A DNA stretch of 64,000 bases. It comes from Phenylobacterium sp. J426 (GTDB taxonomy: Bacteria > Pseudomonadota > Alphaproteobacteria > Caulobacterales > Caulobacteraceae). Position numbers and translations under genes: made by a program. The stretch covers positions 1,736,001-1,800,000 of the forward strand of contig NZ_JAJOMY010000001.1 in NCBI RefSeq assembly GCF_024699945.1. The letters run 5' to 3'. Below, in pieces: positions 37,750 to 46,842 of the stretch. A model generated the notes under the pieces. It was not told the DNA's origin and did no database searches. It worked only from the letters and a program-made list of their open reading frames with translations. The first letter of the stretch is position 1; every line of letters starts with the position of its first letter.

Positions 37750-37763
37750 GGGTTTGCAAACCC
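37750..37763. promoter_or_regulatory. Perfect 14-bp palindrome upstream of etfBA
   Basis: GGGTTTGCAAACCC lies 67 bases upstream of etfB (minus) and 100 bases upstream of the small membrane gene (plus). Perfect symmetry and an intergenic position between divergent genes suggest a repressor operator. Which regulator binds is unknown. Confidence 0.45.
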
Positions 37764-37862
37764 GTCGCAGAGGCGACCTCGGGGCAACCGTCTTCGCAGG
37801 CGCCGCAATTCGGTCGCCGCGACCGGCTAGCGAACGTCGCGCAAGTTTTCTAGAAGGCCCGC

Positions 37863-38141
37863 ATGAACCCCACGATCGAGCGCCTCAAGCTGATCTTCCT
37901 CGGCGTTTTCGGCCTGGCGGTCGTGGGCGTCGTGGTGTGGACGGTGGGTTGGGCGATCCCCGGCAAGCGCTGCACCGAGGCGAAGAAGTGGTGGGACGCC
38001 GGCGAGCGCGTCTGCGCCCAGCCCGTGCTGATCTCCGACATCACCGGTCGCACCATCCAGGACAAGCAGGCCGAGGCGGAGGCTCGCGCCGCCATCGGGC
38101 GCAGCGCGCCTCCGCCGGCTCCTGCGGCGATTCAGCCCTAG
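37863..38141 (+). CDS. Single-span membrane protein, hypothetical (92 aa)
   Basis: One membrane helix near the N-terminus (LIFLGVFGLAVVGVVVWTVGWAI, residues 10-32), then a 60-residue hydrophilic part with two Cys (KRCTEAKKWWDAGERVCAQ), which could form a periplasmic disulfide, and a Pro/Ala-rich tail. No family recognised. Divergent from etfB. The stop overlaps the convergent adenosyltransferase by four bases. Confidence 0.7.
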   Translation: MNPTIERLKLIFLGVFGLAVVGVVVWTVGWAIPGKRCTEAKKWWDAGERVCAQPVLISDITGRTIQDKQAEAEARAAIGRSAPPPAPAAIQP

Positions 38142-38710
38142 CGCGTCGCGCCGGACTTCCAGAACACCTCGGACCGGCCCCGGTCGTTGGCGTAGCGCGC
38201 CGCGACGAACAGCAGGTCGGACAGCCGGTTCAGATAGCGCATCGCCGGGCCGCTGACGGGGGCTCCGTGCTCGACGAGGCGGACCGCCTCGCGCTCGGCG
38301 CGACGGCAGACCGTGCGGGCCAGGTGCAGGGCCGCGGCGGCGGGCGACCCGGCCGGCAGGATGAACGACTGCAGCGCGGGCAGGGTGTCATTCATCGCGT
38401 CGATCTCGGCCTCGAGCCGCGCCACCTGATTGTCCGAGACGCGGAGCGCCTGGCCCTCGGCCTCGTCGGGCTTCGGCGGCGTGGCGAGGTCGGCGCCCAG
38501 GTCGAACAGTTCGTTCTGGATCCGCGCCAGCATGGCGTCGAACGTTGCATCGACAGGGTGCAGCCGGGCGAGGCCCAGGCACGCGTTGGTTTCGTCCACG
38601 GCGCCGTACGCCTCGACGCGCGGGTCGGACTTGCTCACCGACTGGCCGGTGGCGAGGCGCGTCTGACCGGCGTCGCCGGTGCGGGTGTAGATGCGGTTCA
38701 GGGTCACCAT
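38138..38710 (-). CDS. ATP:cob(I)alamin adenosyltransferase, PduO type
   Basis: 190 residues. It attaches the adenosyl group to cobalamin to make coenzyme B12. MVTLNRIYTRTGDAGQT is the N-terminal ATP-binding motif (TRTGDxGxT). AYGAVDETNACLGLAR and the C-terminal CRRAEREAVRLVEHG, then YLNRLSDLLFVAARYAN, complete the PduO-family active site. It lies 10 bases downstream of the twin-transmembrane gene. This pair often accompanies etfBA and 3-hydroxybutyryl-CoA dehydrogenase in alphaproteobacteria, as it does here. Confidence 0.93.
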   Translation of the reverse strand: MVTLNRIYTRTGDAGQTRLATGQSVSKSDPRVEAYGAVDETNACLGLARLHPVDATFDAMLARIQNELFDLGADLATPPKPDEAEGQALRVSDNQVARLEAEIDAMNDTLPALQSFILPAGSPAAAALHLARTVCRRAEREAVRLVEHGAPVSGPAMRYLNRLSDLLFVAARYANDRGRSEVFWKSGATR

Positions 38711-38720
38711 GTGCGGCGGC

Positions 38721-38918
38721 TCAGCCCTGCGACCGCCACCACAGCACGCCGGCCAGGATAAGGATGGCGACGAACTGCACGAGGACCCGCAGGCGCATCA
38801 GCTTGTTGGAATACGACCGCCCGAAGTCGCCGCCACGGAAGAGCGCATAGAGCCCGGCGGCGAGCACCAGCAGCAGCAGGCCCAGCACGGCGAAGATCAC
38901 GAGATTCACTAGATCCAT
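38721..38918 (-). CDS. Twin transmembrane protein (HIG1-like), 65 aa
   Basis: 65 residues with two membrane helices (residues 5-27 and 44-62) around a short loop GGDFGRSYSNKLMRLRVLVQF, the pattern of alphaproteobacterial twin transmembrane proteins related to HIG1-domain proteins of respiratory complexes. Located directly upstream of the cobalamin adenosyltransferase and likely co-transcribed with it. Function unknown; a link to respiratory supercomplexes is only by family analogy. Confidence 0.8.
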   Translation of the reverse strand: MDLVNLVIFAVLGLLLLVLAAGLYALFRGGDFGRSYSNKLMRLRVLVQFVAILILAGVLWWRSQG

Positions 38919-38996
38919 GCGCGCAATCTAGGCGTCGGCGAGCAGCGGGGCCATCGCAAACCCGAAATGGGCGCTTTGAGCTTGACTTGATGGTCG

Positions 38997-39010
38997 TTGA
39001 TCATGTTCAA
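38997..39010. promoter_or_regulatory. FNR/FixK-like box upstream of the TetR pair
   Basis: TTGATCATGTTCAA differs at one position from TTGAT-N4-ATCAA. It lies 79 bases upstream of the twin transmembrane gene (minus) and 230 bases upstream of the first TetR gene (plus). The rest of the 320-base gap (38919-39239) shows no gene. Confidence 0.3.
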
Positions 39011-39239
39011 CGAGCGTCGCTCCTGATCGAACGTTAGATTCGGCGGGGGCACGAACGAGAATACGCCATAAGGTTGCAGAGGGTGGAATGGCGCCGTCAG
39101 GCGCTTGGCTACAACCACGACGACCACCATGTTCGTGGGAATATAACGAGTTATCTGAACACGCTCACCGAGCGACGTCTCCCAGCGGCGCTCATTTGAG
39201 ACAGGAACCCCCGGTCCCCCCGGACAGCCTAAGAGAACG

Positions 39240-39890
39240 ATGAAGCACATCTCCCCGAACCAGGTCGCCGCCGAGTCCCCGGTCCGCGCCCCGACCCGTC
39301 GCGCCCTCGCCAAGCAACAGACCCGCGCCAAGGTGCTGGCGGCCGCCCGCAAGCTCTTCTCGGAAGAGGGCTACGAAGGCGCCACCATCCGTGACATCGC
39401 CGCCGCGGCAGGCATGTCGACCGGCGCGGTGTTCGCCAACTTCACCGACAAGTCGGACCTCTTCCGCGAGATCATGACCGCGGACACCGAAGCCCTGCTG
39501 GACTCCATGCGCGAAGCCGCCAGCCGAGGCCGAGGCGTCGAAGACGCTCTCCTGAAGGTCTTCATGGCCGGCTATTCCTTCTACAAGAGCCGCCTGCCGC
39601 TCGCCCGTGCAGCATTCGGCGTCTCCTGGACCCCGGACGGCGGCCCGGTGCTGCGCAGCCTGGGCCCGGTCCAGGGCATGCACGAGCTGTTCACCGAGCA
39701 GCTGAATCTCGCCATCGAGAACGGCGAGCTGCGGCAGGAGGCTGAGGCCAAGCTGCGCAGCCAGATGCTATTCGAGGCCTACCTTTCGAACTTCGTCCAG
39801 GCGATCTTCGAAGGCTGGAGCCTCGAGGCCCTGCAGGCCCGAGCCCGGGACCAGATCCGGATCCTGCTGGCCGGCGCCCGGCGCGGCTAA
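39240..39890 (+). CDS. TetR/AcrR family regulator, first of a tandem pair
   Basis: 216 residues. The N-terminal helix-turn-helix reads RAKVLAAARKLFSEEGYEGATIRDIAAAAGMSTGAVFANFTDKSDLF (residues about 29-75). The C-terminal ligand domain is unassigned. Followed after 22 bases by a second TetR gene whose HTH is clearly related. The ligand and targets are unknown. The upstream 320-base gap may hold its operator. Confidence 0.9.
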   Translation: MKHISPNQVAAESPVRAPTRRALAKQQTRAKVLAAARKLFSEEGYEGATIRDIAAAAGMSTGAVFANFTDKSDLFREIMTADTEALLDSMREAASRGRGVEDALLKVFMAGYSFYKSRLPLARAAFGVSWTPDGGPVLRSLGPVQGMHELFTEQLNLAIENGELRQEAEAKLRSQMLFEAYLSNFVQAIFEGWSLEALQARARDQIRILLAGARRG

Positions 39891-39912
39891 GCCTGAACGA
39901 CCTGGGGGGGTC

Positions 39913-40548
39913 ATGAAGGCAAGCGTGTCAACCGACGCGAGGCGGGCCGCCGCACGGCAGTCGCAGAAGGAAGCGACGCGCCAGAAGGTGCTCGCCGCCG
40001 CGCGGGAACTCTTCGACACCCACGGCTACCAAGGTGCGACGGTGCGCGACATCGCCCGTCACGCCGGGGTCGCCGTGGGGTCGGTATTCACGACCTTCGC
40101 GTCCAAGGGGGAAATCCTCTCGGAGGTGATGCAGAGCCGGCTGGACGGCCTCTACGGCGAGCTCGACCGAGTGATGCCGCATCTGCGCGGCTCCACGGCC
40201 GATCGGCTGCGGACGATGTTCGCCATCCACTTCAACTTCGAGGCGCAGCACGTGCGCCTGTTCCTCTCGCACATCGCCGCCGCCTACGATTGGACGCTGC
40301 CCCCCGCGGCCCGACCCTACGGACGCACGCCCAGACTGCAGGAAATCATCCACGAGTGCCTGCACAAGGGCGTGGAGGAGGGCGATGTCTGTCGCGAAGC
40401 CAACCTCCAGGAGATCGTCGACCTGCTCATGGCGGCCTACGCCTGGACGTACCGGCTGGTGGTCACGCGCAGCTACGACACCAACGCCCTGACCGAGGTC
40501 ATGGACCGGCAGATCGGACTGATCGCCGAGGGCTTCCGGCCCCGCTGA
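39913..40548 (+). CDS. TetR/AcrR family regulator, second of a tandem pair
   Basis: 211 residues. HTH at residues about 20-65 (RQKVLAAARELFDTHGYQGATVRDIARHAGVAVGSVFTTFASKGEIL), similar to that of the preceding gene, so the pair probably came from duplication. The ligand-binding halves differ in sequence. A run of G before the ATG at 39913 could serve as a ribosome-binding site. Probably co-transcribed with the first. A glutathione transferase gene follows 59 bases downstream. Confidence 0.9.
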   Translation: MKASVSTDARRAAARQSQKEATRQKVLAAARELFDTHGYQGATVRDIARHAGVAVGSVFTTFASKGEILSEVMQSRLDGLYGELDRVMPHLRGSTADRLRTMFAIHFNFEAQHVRLFLSHIAAAYDWTLPPAARPYGRTPRLQEIIHECLHKGVEEGDVCREANLQEIVDLLMAAYAWTYRLVVTRSYDTNALTEVMDRQIGLIAEGFRPR

Positions 40549-40607
40549 ACCGTTGCGCCGCCGCGGCGCGCGGGGCTTAGTCCGGAGGATCGCAACGGAG
40601 GCCCCCG

Positions 40608-41232
40608 ATGATCGTCGTCCACCACCTCAACGACTCCCGCTCGCAGCGCATCCTATGGCTGCTGGAGGAGCTGGGCCTTCCCTACGAGATCAAGCGATAC
40701 GAGCGGGACGCCGCGACGCGGCTCGCGCCGCCCGAGTTGAAGGCGGTGCACCCACTTGGGAAGAGCCCCGTGATCACCGACGCCGGGCGGACCGTCCACG
40801 AAGTCGGGCGCGATCGTGGATTACCTTGTGCGCCGCCATGGCGGGGGCCGACTCGCGCCGCCCGCGGACAGCGACGCCTACGAGGCCTACGTGCAGTGGC
40901 TCCACTACGCGGAGGGCTCGGCGATGCTGCCGCTGATGTTGCAGCTCTACGTCGGGCGTCTGGGCGAGGCGGGCGCGCCGCTGCAGCCGCGCATCGACAG
41001 CGAGATCGCCAATCACCTGGACTATGTGGAGCAGGCGCTCGGCAGCCGCGAATGGCTCATGGGCGAGTTCTCGGCGGCCGACATTCAGATGAGCTTCGTG
41101 GGCGAAGTGGCCCGCGCGTTCGGCCGGCTGCAGACCCGCCCGAGCCTGGCCGCCTGGGTCGCGCGCTTCCAGGCGCGGCCCGCCTATCGCAGAGCCCTCG
41201 AGGCCGGCGGCGCCTACAACTTCGCCGCCTAG
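40608..41232 (+). CDS. Glutathione S-transferase (frameshift near 40801)
   Basis: About 207 residues. The N-terminal thioredoxin-like domain has HHLNDSRSQRILWLLEELGLPYEI with the catalytic Ser/Arg region, and HPLGKSPVITDAGRTVHESGAIVDYL, the cis-Pro and glutathione-gamma-Glu binding segment. The frame breaks exactly there, where an extra A at 40801-40802 splits HES. The all-helical C-terminal domain continues to GGAYNFAA. Its 3' end overlaps the convergent hydrolase by four bases. Probably a detoxification enzyme, possibly under the adjacent TetR regulators. Confidence 0.9.
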
Positions 41233-42023
41233 AAGCTCGGCGGGAAAGGGTCGTCGAGGAGGCCGTCGAGAAAGTCGAAGACTGCGGCCTTGGTCAGGGC
41301 GTGCGGGATCGCCGAGAAGTGGTCGCAGCCGATCACCGTGACGCCACGCCCGTGCGGGAACGCCCGGGCGAGCTCCTCGGGATCGCCGGCCGTGTCGTCG
41401 CGCTGGCCGGCGACCACCAGCACGGGCATCGCCAGTCGGCCCAGATCCGCGGGTCGGAAGGGCGGGTTGCTCGTCCGGGCGAAGGCGGCGAGCGCCTTGC
41501 GATCCTCGCCCTGCTCGTCCGCGAAGTGGCGAAAGCTACGCAGCAGCGGATGGTCGATCGTCGCGGGGTCTTCCGCCAGCATGGCGTCCGACAGGGCCTG
41601 GGCCTGGTCCGGGCTGCGCGGCTCGAAGAACCGGCCGCCCACGCCGCCCAGGACGAGATTGGAAACCCGATCTGGGGCGGCCAGCGCGACCTGCAGCGCT
41701 GTACGGGTCCCCATCGAATAGCCGATCAGATCGAAGCGGCCGACGCCGAGCGCGTCCAGCAGGGCCAGCACGTCGCCGGCCATGGCCTCACGGGCGTAGG
41801 CCTCGGGCTCGCGCGGCTTGGCGCTCTCGCCGTGCCCGCGCTGGTCCAGCGCCACGACCCGCGCGCGCCGCCGCTCGAAGGCGCCGTACCAGCCGGTTCG
41901 GCGCCAACCTTCGTTCCGGTTCGAGGCGTAGCCATGAAGGAACACCGCCGTCCGCTCCGCGCCGCCCGGCGGCGAGATGTCGTCGTAGGCGATCTCGACG
42001 CCATTCAAGGTCAAGCTTGGCAT
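41229..42023 (-). CDS. Alpha/beta-fold hydrolase
   Basis: 264 residues from MPSLTLNGVEIAYDD. Oxyanion-hole motif VFLHGYASN, nucleophile elbow FDLIGYSMGTRTAL with Ser around residue 103, the acid after VLVVAGQRDDTAG, and the catalytic His in VIGCDHFSAIPH. Resembles esterase, lactonase or dienelactone-type hydrolases. The substrate cannot be assigned. A longer frame reaches 42065. Confidence 0.9.
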   Translation of the reverse strand: MPSLTLNGVEIAYDDISPPGGAERTAVFLHGYASNRNEGWRRTGWYGAFERRRARVVALDQRGHGESAKPREPEAYAREAMAGDVLALLDALGVGRFDLIGYSMGTRTALQVALAAPDRVSNLVLGGVGGRFFEPRSPDQAQALSDAMLAEDPATIDHPLLRSFRHFADEQGEDRKALAAFARTSNPPFRPADLGRLAMPVLVVAGQRDDTAGDPEELARAFPHGRGVTVIGCDHFSAIPHALTKAAVFDFLDGLLDDPFPPSF

Positions 42024-42081
42024 GGTGCGGACCCTAGAGGCGCCACCTCGGCGCGTGCAACACAAGTTCGGCGCGAGCCGA

Positions 42082-42999
42082 TCAGGGTTTCTCGCCCGTC
42101 CATTCCCAGTGCCACGGCTCGAACGGGTAGTTCACGAAGCCGAAGCGCCCGGCGTTGGCCAGCAGCCAGCGGTAGGTCGGCGTCTTGCTCATGAACAGGC
42201 GATTGGGATCGGCGCTGGAGTCGGGTCCGTACCCCGGCGCCTGCCCGACGTAGATGTCCATGGCCAGGCCTGTACGGTGGGGTGAGCAACGGGCGCGGGC
42301 AATGCCGTCACAATTGCCCTCCGTCGCGCAGCGTGCGGCGTCGGCGGCCGGCGAGCGGTACCCCGAGAAGATGGTCAGGTTGCGGGGATCGGCGGCGATC
42401 TCGGGGACCTGACGCGCTTCCGCGACCATCCGGCGATAGGCGGCCAGCGCGCCGGGCCGCAGCCACACCTGCTTGTTCATATAGCCCTCGTGCGGGCGAG
42501 CGGCCGCAATCTCGTTCGCCGTGTCCGGACAGATCCCCTGGGCCGCCAGGTTGACGACGGCGCGGCGCGTCTGCACCTCGGCCTTGACGAACTGGAAGTC
42601 GGCCTCGTCGAGCACGCCGTCGACCGGCAGCGACTTGCGATCCTGCCAGGCCGCGAAGGCGGCGGCGAACCCTTCGGTGTCGGGCGGGCAGGCGGTGCCG
42701 ACTTCGGTCTGGATCAGCGGTGCGTAGGTCTCCCAGCCGATCTCGGTGCGCCCGAACGGTGACCAGACCTTCCCGCGCAAGGCGCTGGCGTTGGCCTGGG
42801 CCGCAGCGCGCCAGGCGGGGCTCTCGCATCCCGGGGGATCGGTCCGGCTCTCCGCCGTCCGGCCCGGTATGCCGGCCGGCGGGGCCTGCGCCTTCTGGGC
42901 CGGGGCGCAGCTCGTCACCCGGAACACGAGAAGCAGCAGCAGGACCACCGCCGCCAGGAGGGCGCCCAGGAACCTGAATGCGTCTCGCACCTTCACCAT
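42082..42999 (-). CDS. D-alanyl-D-alanine carboxypeptidase-like M15 family peptidase
   Basis: 305 residues with an N-terminal membrane anchor (FLGALLAAVVLLLLLVFRVTSC; the Cys may be lipidated). The M15/VanY zinc site reads CSPHRTGLAMDIYVG (HxxxxxxD) and FEPWHWEWTG (HxH-like), with FSGYRSPAADAARC upstream. A central region around residues 100-150 resembles a peptidoglycan-binding module. It trims peptide stems of peptidoglycan in the periplasm. It is divergent from the L,D-transpeptidase gene, with only 39 bases between the starts, so both probably share a control region. Confidence 0.88.
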   Translation of the reverse strand: MVKVRDAFRFLGALLAAVVLLLLLVFRVTSCAPAQKAQAPPAGIPGRTAESRTDPPGCESPAWRAAAQANASALRGKVWSPFGRTEIGWETYAPLIQTEVGTACPPDTEGFAAAFAAWQDRKSLPVDGVLDEADFQFVKAEVQTRRAVVNLAAQGICPDTANEIAAARPHEGYMNKQVWLRPGALAAYRRMVAEARQVPEIAADPRNLTIFSGYRSPAADAARCATEGNCDGIARARCSPHRTGLAMDIYVGQAPGYGPDSSADPNRLFMSKTPTYRWLLANAGRFGFVNYPFEPWHWEWTGEKP

Positions 43000-43038
43000 C
43001 AGCCGCAGCAAACGCGCGGCGCATCGGAGAGGTCCAGC

Positions 43039-44125
43039 ATGAATTCGGCGAAGGCGCTTTTCCTGGCCGGCGCAGCGGCGCTGTCGCTGGCGGCGTGCGG
43101 CGAAAGAGCCGCCCAGACCGAACAGGCGCGAGCCCCGGACGTGAACCCTGCGCCGCTGCATGTTCCCCCGGCCGTCACGCCCTCGTCGAACCCGGTCGCC
43201 CAGGCGATCGACAAGGCCCAGTTCACGGGGCAGCCCCTCTCCGGCGAGGCGCAGCGCGCCCTGTTGATCCGGGCTCAGGTGCTGCTGGATCGCGCCCACT
43301 TTTCGCCCGGCGTCATCGACGGGACGGACGGCGAGAACATGAAGAACGCTGTCGCCGCCTTCGAGCGCGCCCGCAGCCTGCCCGAGGACGGTCTTCTGGA
43401 TCGGGAGGTATGGAACCTGCTGGTGAAGGACGAGCAGCCGGTGATGACCGACTATGTGATCACGGAGGACGACGTCGCCGGACCGTTCGCCGAGAAGATC
43501 CCGACCGACTACAAGGAGATGGCCAAGCTGGAGAGGCTGAGCTTCACCAGCCCGCTCGAGGCCCTGGCCGAGAAGTTCCACATGGACGAGGCGCTGCTCA
43601 CCGCGCTGAACCCTGGCGCCGACTTCGCCAAGGCCGGCACCCGCATCGTCGTCGCCGCGCCCGGGCCCGACGTGCTCGTCGCGCCGGTGGCGCTCGTCGA
43701 GGTGGACAAGGGCCGCAATCAGGTCAGGGCCTACGGCGCCGACGGCAGCCTGCTCGCGTCCTACCCGGCCACGGTCGGCTCATCCGACATGCCCACGCCC
43801 GACGGCGAGTGGGCGGTGAACCTGGTCGCCAACGATCCCCACTGGAACTACGACCCGAAAAAAACTGAACTTCGGCGACAAGTCGGCCGGCAAGCTGGAC
43901 ATCAAGCCGGGGCCGAACAATCCGGTGGGGGCAGTCTGGATCGACCTGACCAAGGACACGTACGGCATTCATGGCGCGCCCGAGCCGAAACTGGTGGGTA
44001 AGACCGCCAGCCATGGTTGCGTGCGCCTGACCAACTGGGACGCGCGCCAGCTGGGCGGAGCCGTGAAGAAGGGCACAAGGGTGGTGTTCATGGGATCCCA
44101 GAACCCCGCGAAGACCACGGCCTAG
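43039..44125 (+). CDS. L,D-transpeptidase, YkuD domain (frameshift near 43858-43864)
   Basis: About 361 residues. Lipoprotein-type signal (FLAGAAALSLAAC, Cys20). A peptidoglycan-binding-like region (residues about 65-130, LLDRAHFSPGVIDGTDGENMKNAVAAFE), a LysM-like segment (LEALAEKFHMDEALLTALNPG), then the YkuD domain with catalytic ASHGCVRLTNWDA. It makes 3-3 crosslinks or attaches proteins to peptidoglycan. An A-run of seven (43858-43864) should be six. The corrected text is YDPKKLNFGDKSAGKLDIKPGPNNPVG. Divergent from the M15 peptidase. Confidence 0.92.
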
Positions 44126-44126
44126 C

Positions 44127-45222
44127 TCAGCTCCGCCACTTCAGCACGGCGGCTTCGACGGGGTTGGCGAACGCCCGGCCCTCGCGGCGGCTGGCCGTCC
44201 ATTCGCGCTTGAGCTGCTGGTACCACTTGGCCTGCCTGTCCGCGTCGTCGATCCACAGGAGCGTCGGATCGTAGCGAAGGCCCTCGTTCTGCAGGTCCAC
44301 CATGTGGCCGTCCTGGCGCAAGAAGGCCCTGGCCCCCATGGCGATGAAGGGCTTGAGCAGCAGGAAGGCCGGGTGGTCGGACCAGACGATCTGAGTGATC
44401 CGCGTCTGGGCTGGATTGACCGGGGTCAGGCAGGTCAGGGACAGCACCTGCCGCTCGCCCACGGTGACGTGCTCCCAGCGCAGGCCGGGCAGGCGGAAGG
44501 TGATCTCGGTCAGCGGCTGGCCGCCGAGGATGGCGTAGGCCCGGCTGTTCTTCGACGGCTCGTGGCGGACCATCGTGAAGCCGGCGTCGCGGGGCTCGAA
44601 CCGCTTGGCTTTTTCGTGCTGCGAATGCTTGGAGCGCCACCACCATTGCTGGTGCACGTAAGGGCCGTGTGCGGGGTCCATCAGGCCGACGACGGCGTGG
44701 TCGATGTGGGCGTCGAACACCATCCGGTCGACGAGCTTGGGCGCGCCGCCCACCACGCCCGGGAAGACCGGCGGCGGCTCGCCGGGCTCGGACCTCGGGT
44801 CAGCGCCGATCCAGACGAAAACCAGGCCCTGGCTTTCCTCGACCGGATAGCGGCGTACGCGGATGCGGCTGACGTCCATCGCCTGGTCTGCTGTGAGCGA
44901 CGGGATGGCCGCGCAGGCGCCGTCGGCCCGGAAGCGCCAGCCGTGGTAGGGGCACTCGACGGTCTCTTGGCCGCCCTCGTCGTCGACCACCCGCCCGGCC
45001 GAGAGCGGCGCCGCCCGGTGGGGGGCAGATGTCGCGCAGGGCGAACAGCTCCCCTTTCCGGCCGCGGCCCAGCAGCACCGGCTCGCCCAGGATCTCGTGC
45101 CGGGCGAGCTTTCCCGGCTTCAGGTCGGACGAAAGGGCGGCGAAGTACCAGATGTCGGTGAGGAAGCCCTCGCCGAACTTCGCAGCGCGCGCCCCCGTGC
45201 TCTTGGTGTCGCCTTCGGCCAT
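44127..45222 (-). CDS. Rieske aromatic ring-hydroxylating oxygenase, alpha subunit-like (frameshift near 45020)
   Basis: About 364 residues. The Rieske [2Fe-2S] domain keeps both ligand pairs, ICPHRAAPLSAG and VECPYHGWRF. The catalytic C-terminal domain has DAHIDHAVVGLMDPAHGPYVHQ, which supplies the mononuclear iron ligands. It belongs to the vanillate demethylase/phenylpropionate dioxygenase-like group. Reductase genes are not adjacent. A six-G run (45020-45025, plus strand) should be five and splits the first Rieske motif. Substrate unknown. Confidence 0.9.
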
Positions 45223-45239
45223 GGCCGCCTAATAGCGGC

Positions 45240-46838
45240 TCAGGCGAGTTTGAGGAACGCCGCGGCGTAGGGCGACAGGCCGATGGAGCCGCCACGCAGG
45301 TCGGCGTCGCCGGCGCGGACGTCCAGGAGGGCCGCGCCCGCGAGCTGCGGCGCATCCACGAAGCGGGGCTCGGCCGAGAAGTTGAAGAGGCAGGCCACAG
45401 CCTCGTCGCCGCGCCGTCGCACGAAGGCCAGGATCTGCCCGTCCATGTCGAGGAACTCGATCTCGCCCAAACGCATCGCCGCCGAGCTCTTGCGGAGCGC
45501 GATCATGGCGCGGGCGAACCACAGGACGGACTCCACGTCCTTCTCCTGCTCGGCGACCGTCAGGCCGCGATGCTCGGCGGCGGGCGGCAGCCAGGGCTGG
45601 CCGGTGGTGAAGCCAAGGGTCTCGCCCGGCTGCCAGGGCATGGGCGTGCGGCAGCCGTCGCGGCCGCCGTCATAGGGCCAGTAGAGGTCGCCGACGGGAT
45701 CGCGCAACTGGTCCCGGGTCAGCTTCGCCTGCGGCAGGCCCAGTTCCTCGCCCTGATAGATCAGGGTGGTGCCCTTCAACGCCAGCAGCAGGGCGAACAT
45801 CATCTTGGCGAGCTCGGGCGAACCGTCGCCGAAGCGGCTGGCGGTGCGCGGCACGTCGTGGTTCGAGAAGCTGATCGTCGGCCAGTGGATCGGGTAGTCG
45901 GCGAGGGTGCGGTAGTGCTCGCGCACGAAGGCGGGATCGAGCTGGCGGGCCAGCAGCATGACGAAGGTGTAGCCGCTGTGGAGGCCATCCTCGTGGCTGC
46001 AGTAGGCGCCGCAACGCGCCTCCTCCTCGGAGAACTCGCCGAACACGAACCGCTCGCCGTGCTTCTCCACCCGCCGACGGATGAGGTCCAGCATCTCGAC
46101 GTTCTCGGGCAGGTTGGAGTCGTGCAGGTGGCGCTGCAGGTTGCCCGCGTGGCTCCATTCGTGGCGGGTCCGCGCCGCGACGGGGACCGGCGGGTTGTCG
46201 GTCAGGGCCTCGTCGTGGAGATAGGTGCCGGCGACGTCGAGCCGGAAGCCGCCGACGCCCTTCTCGAGCCAGTAGTCGAGCACGCCCAGAGCCGCCTCGC
46301 GGGCGTCCGGGTTACGCCAGTTCAGCTTGGGCTGCTGGCGCAGGAACTTGTGATGGTAGTGCTGGCGGCGCTTGGGCTGGTAGGCCCAGGCCGGCCCGCC
46401 GAACACCGACAGCCAGTTGTTGGGCGCCGTTCCGTCGTCCTTGGGATCAGCCCAGACATACCAACCGGCCTTGGGCCCGTCGTGGCCGCCGGTCAGGCTA
46501 TCGACGAACCAGGGATGCTCGTCCGAGGTATGGCTGAGCACCTCGTCAAGGACGACCTTGAGGCCCCGGCGGTGGGCCGCGTCCAGCAGCCGCTGGAAGT
46601 CCTCAAGCGTGCCGTAGTCCGCCTGGACGCCCTCGAAATCGGCGATGTCGTAGCCCCAATCGCGGTTCGGCGACGGGTGGATCGGCGACAGCCAGACGCC
46701 GTCCACCCCGAGGCTCTCGATATAGTCGAGCTTCGCCAGGACGCCGCGGAGGTCGCCGTGACCGTCGCCGTCGCTGTCGAAGAAGCTGCGGACATAGACG
46801 TGGTAGAGGACCGCGCCCTTCCACCACGGCTGTGTCAT
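45240..46838 (-). CDS. GH13 alpha-glucosidase family protein
   Basis: 532 residues, complete. GH13 regions in order: region I VVLDEVLSHTSDEH, region II GGFRLDVAGTY (nucleophile Asp), region III FVFGEFSEEEARCG (acid/base Glu), region IV ISFSNHDVPRTASRFG (transition-state Asp). No signal peptide, so it is cytosolic and likely hydrolyses malto-oligosaccharides, isomaltose or sucrose-type glucosides. No sugar transporter lies beside it. It starts four bases from the ClpP paralogue stop and may be co-transcribed with it. Confidence 0.93.
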   Translation of the reverse strand: MTQPWWKGAVLYHVYVRSFFDSDGDGHGDLRGVLAKLDYIESLGVDGVWLSPIHPSPNRDWGYDIADFEGVQADYGTLEDFQRLLDAAHRRGLKVVLDEVLSHTSDEHPWFVDSLTGGHDGPKAGWYVWADPKDDGTAPNNWLSVFGGPAWAYQPKRRQHYHHKFLRQQPKLNWRNPDAREAALGVLDYWLEKGVGGFRLDVAGTYLHDEALTDNPPVPVAARTRHEWSHAGNLQRHLHDSNLPENVEMLDLIRRRVEKHGERFVFGEFSEEEARCGAYCSHEDGLHSGYTFVMLLARQLDPAFVREHYRTLADYPIHWPTISFSNHDVPRTASRFGDGSPELAKMMFALLLALKGTTLIYQGEELGLPQAKLTRDQLRDPVGDLYWPYDGGRDGCRTPMPWQPGETLGFTTGQPWLPPAAEHRGLTVAEQEKDVESVLWFARAMIALRKSSAAMRLGEIEFLDMDGQILAFVRRRGDEAVACLFNFSAEPRFVDAPQLAGAALLDVRAGDADLRGGSIGLSPYAAAFLKLA

Positions 46839-46842
46839 ACGA

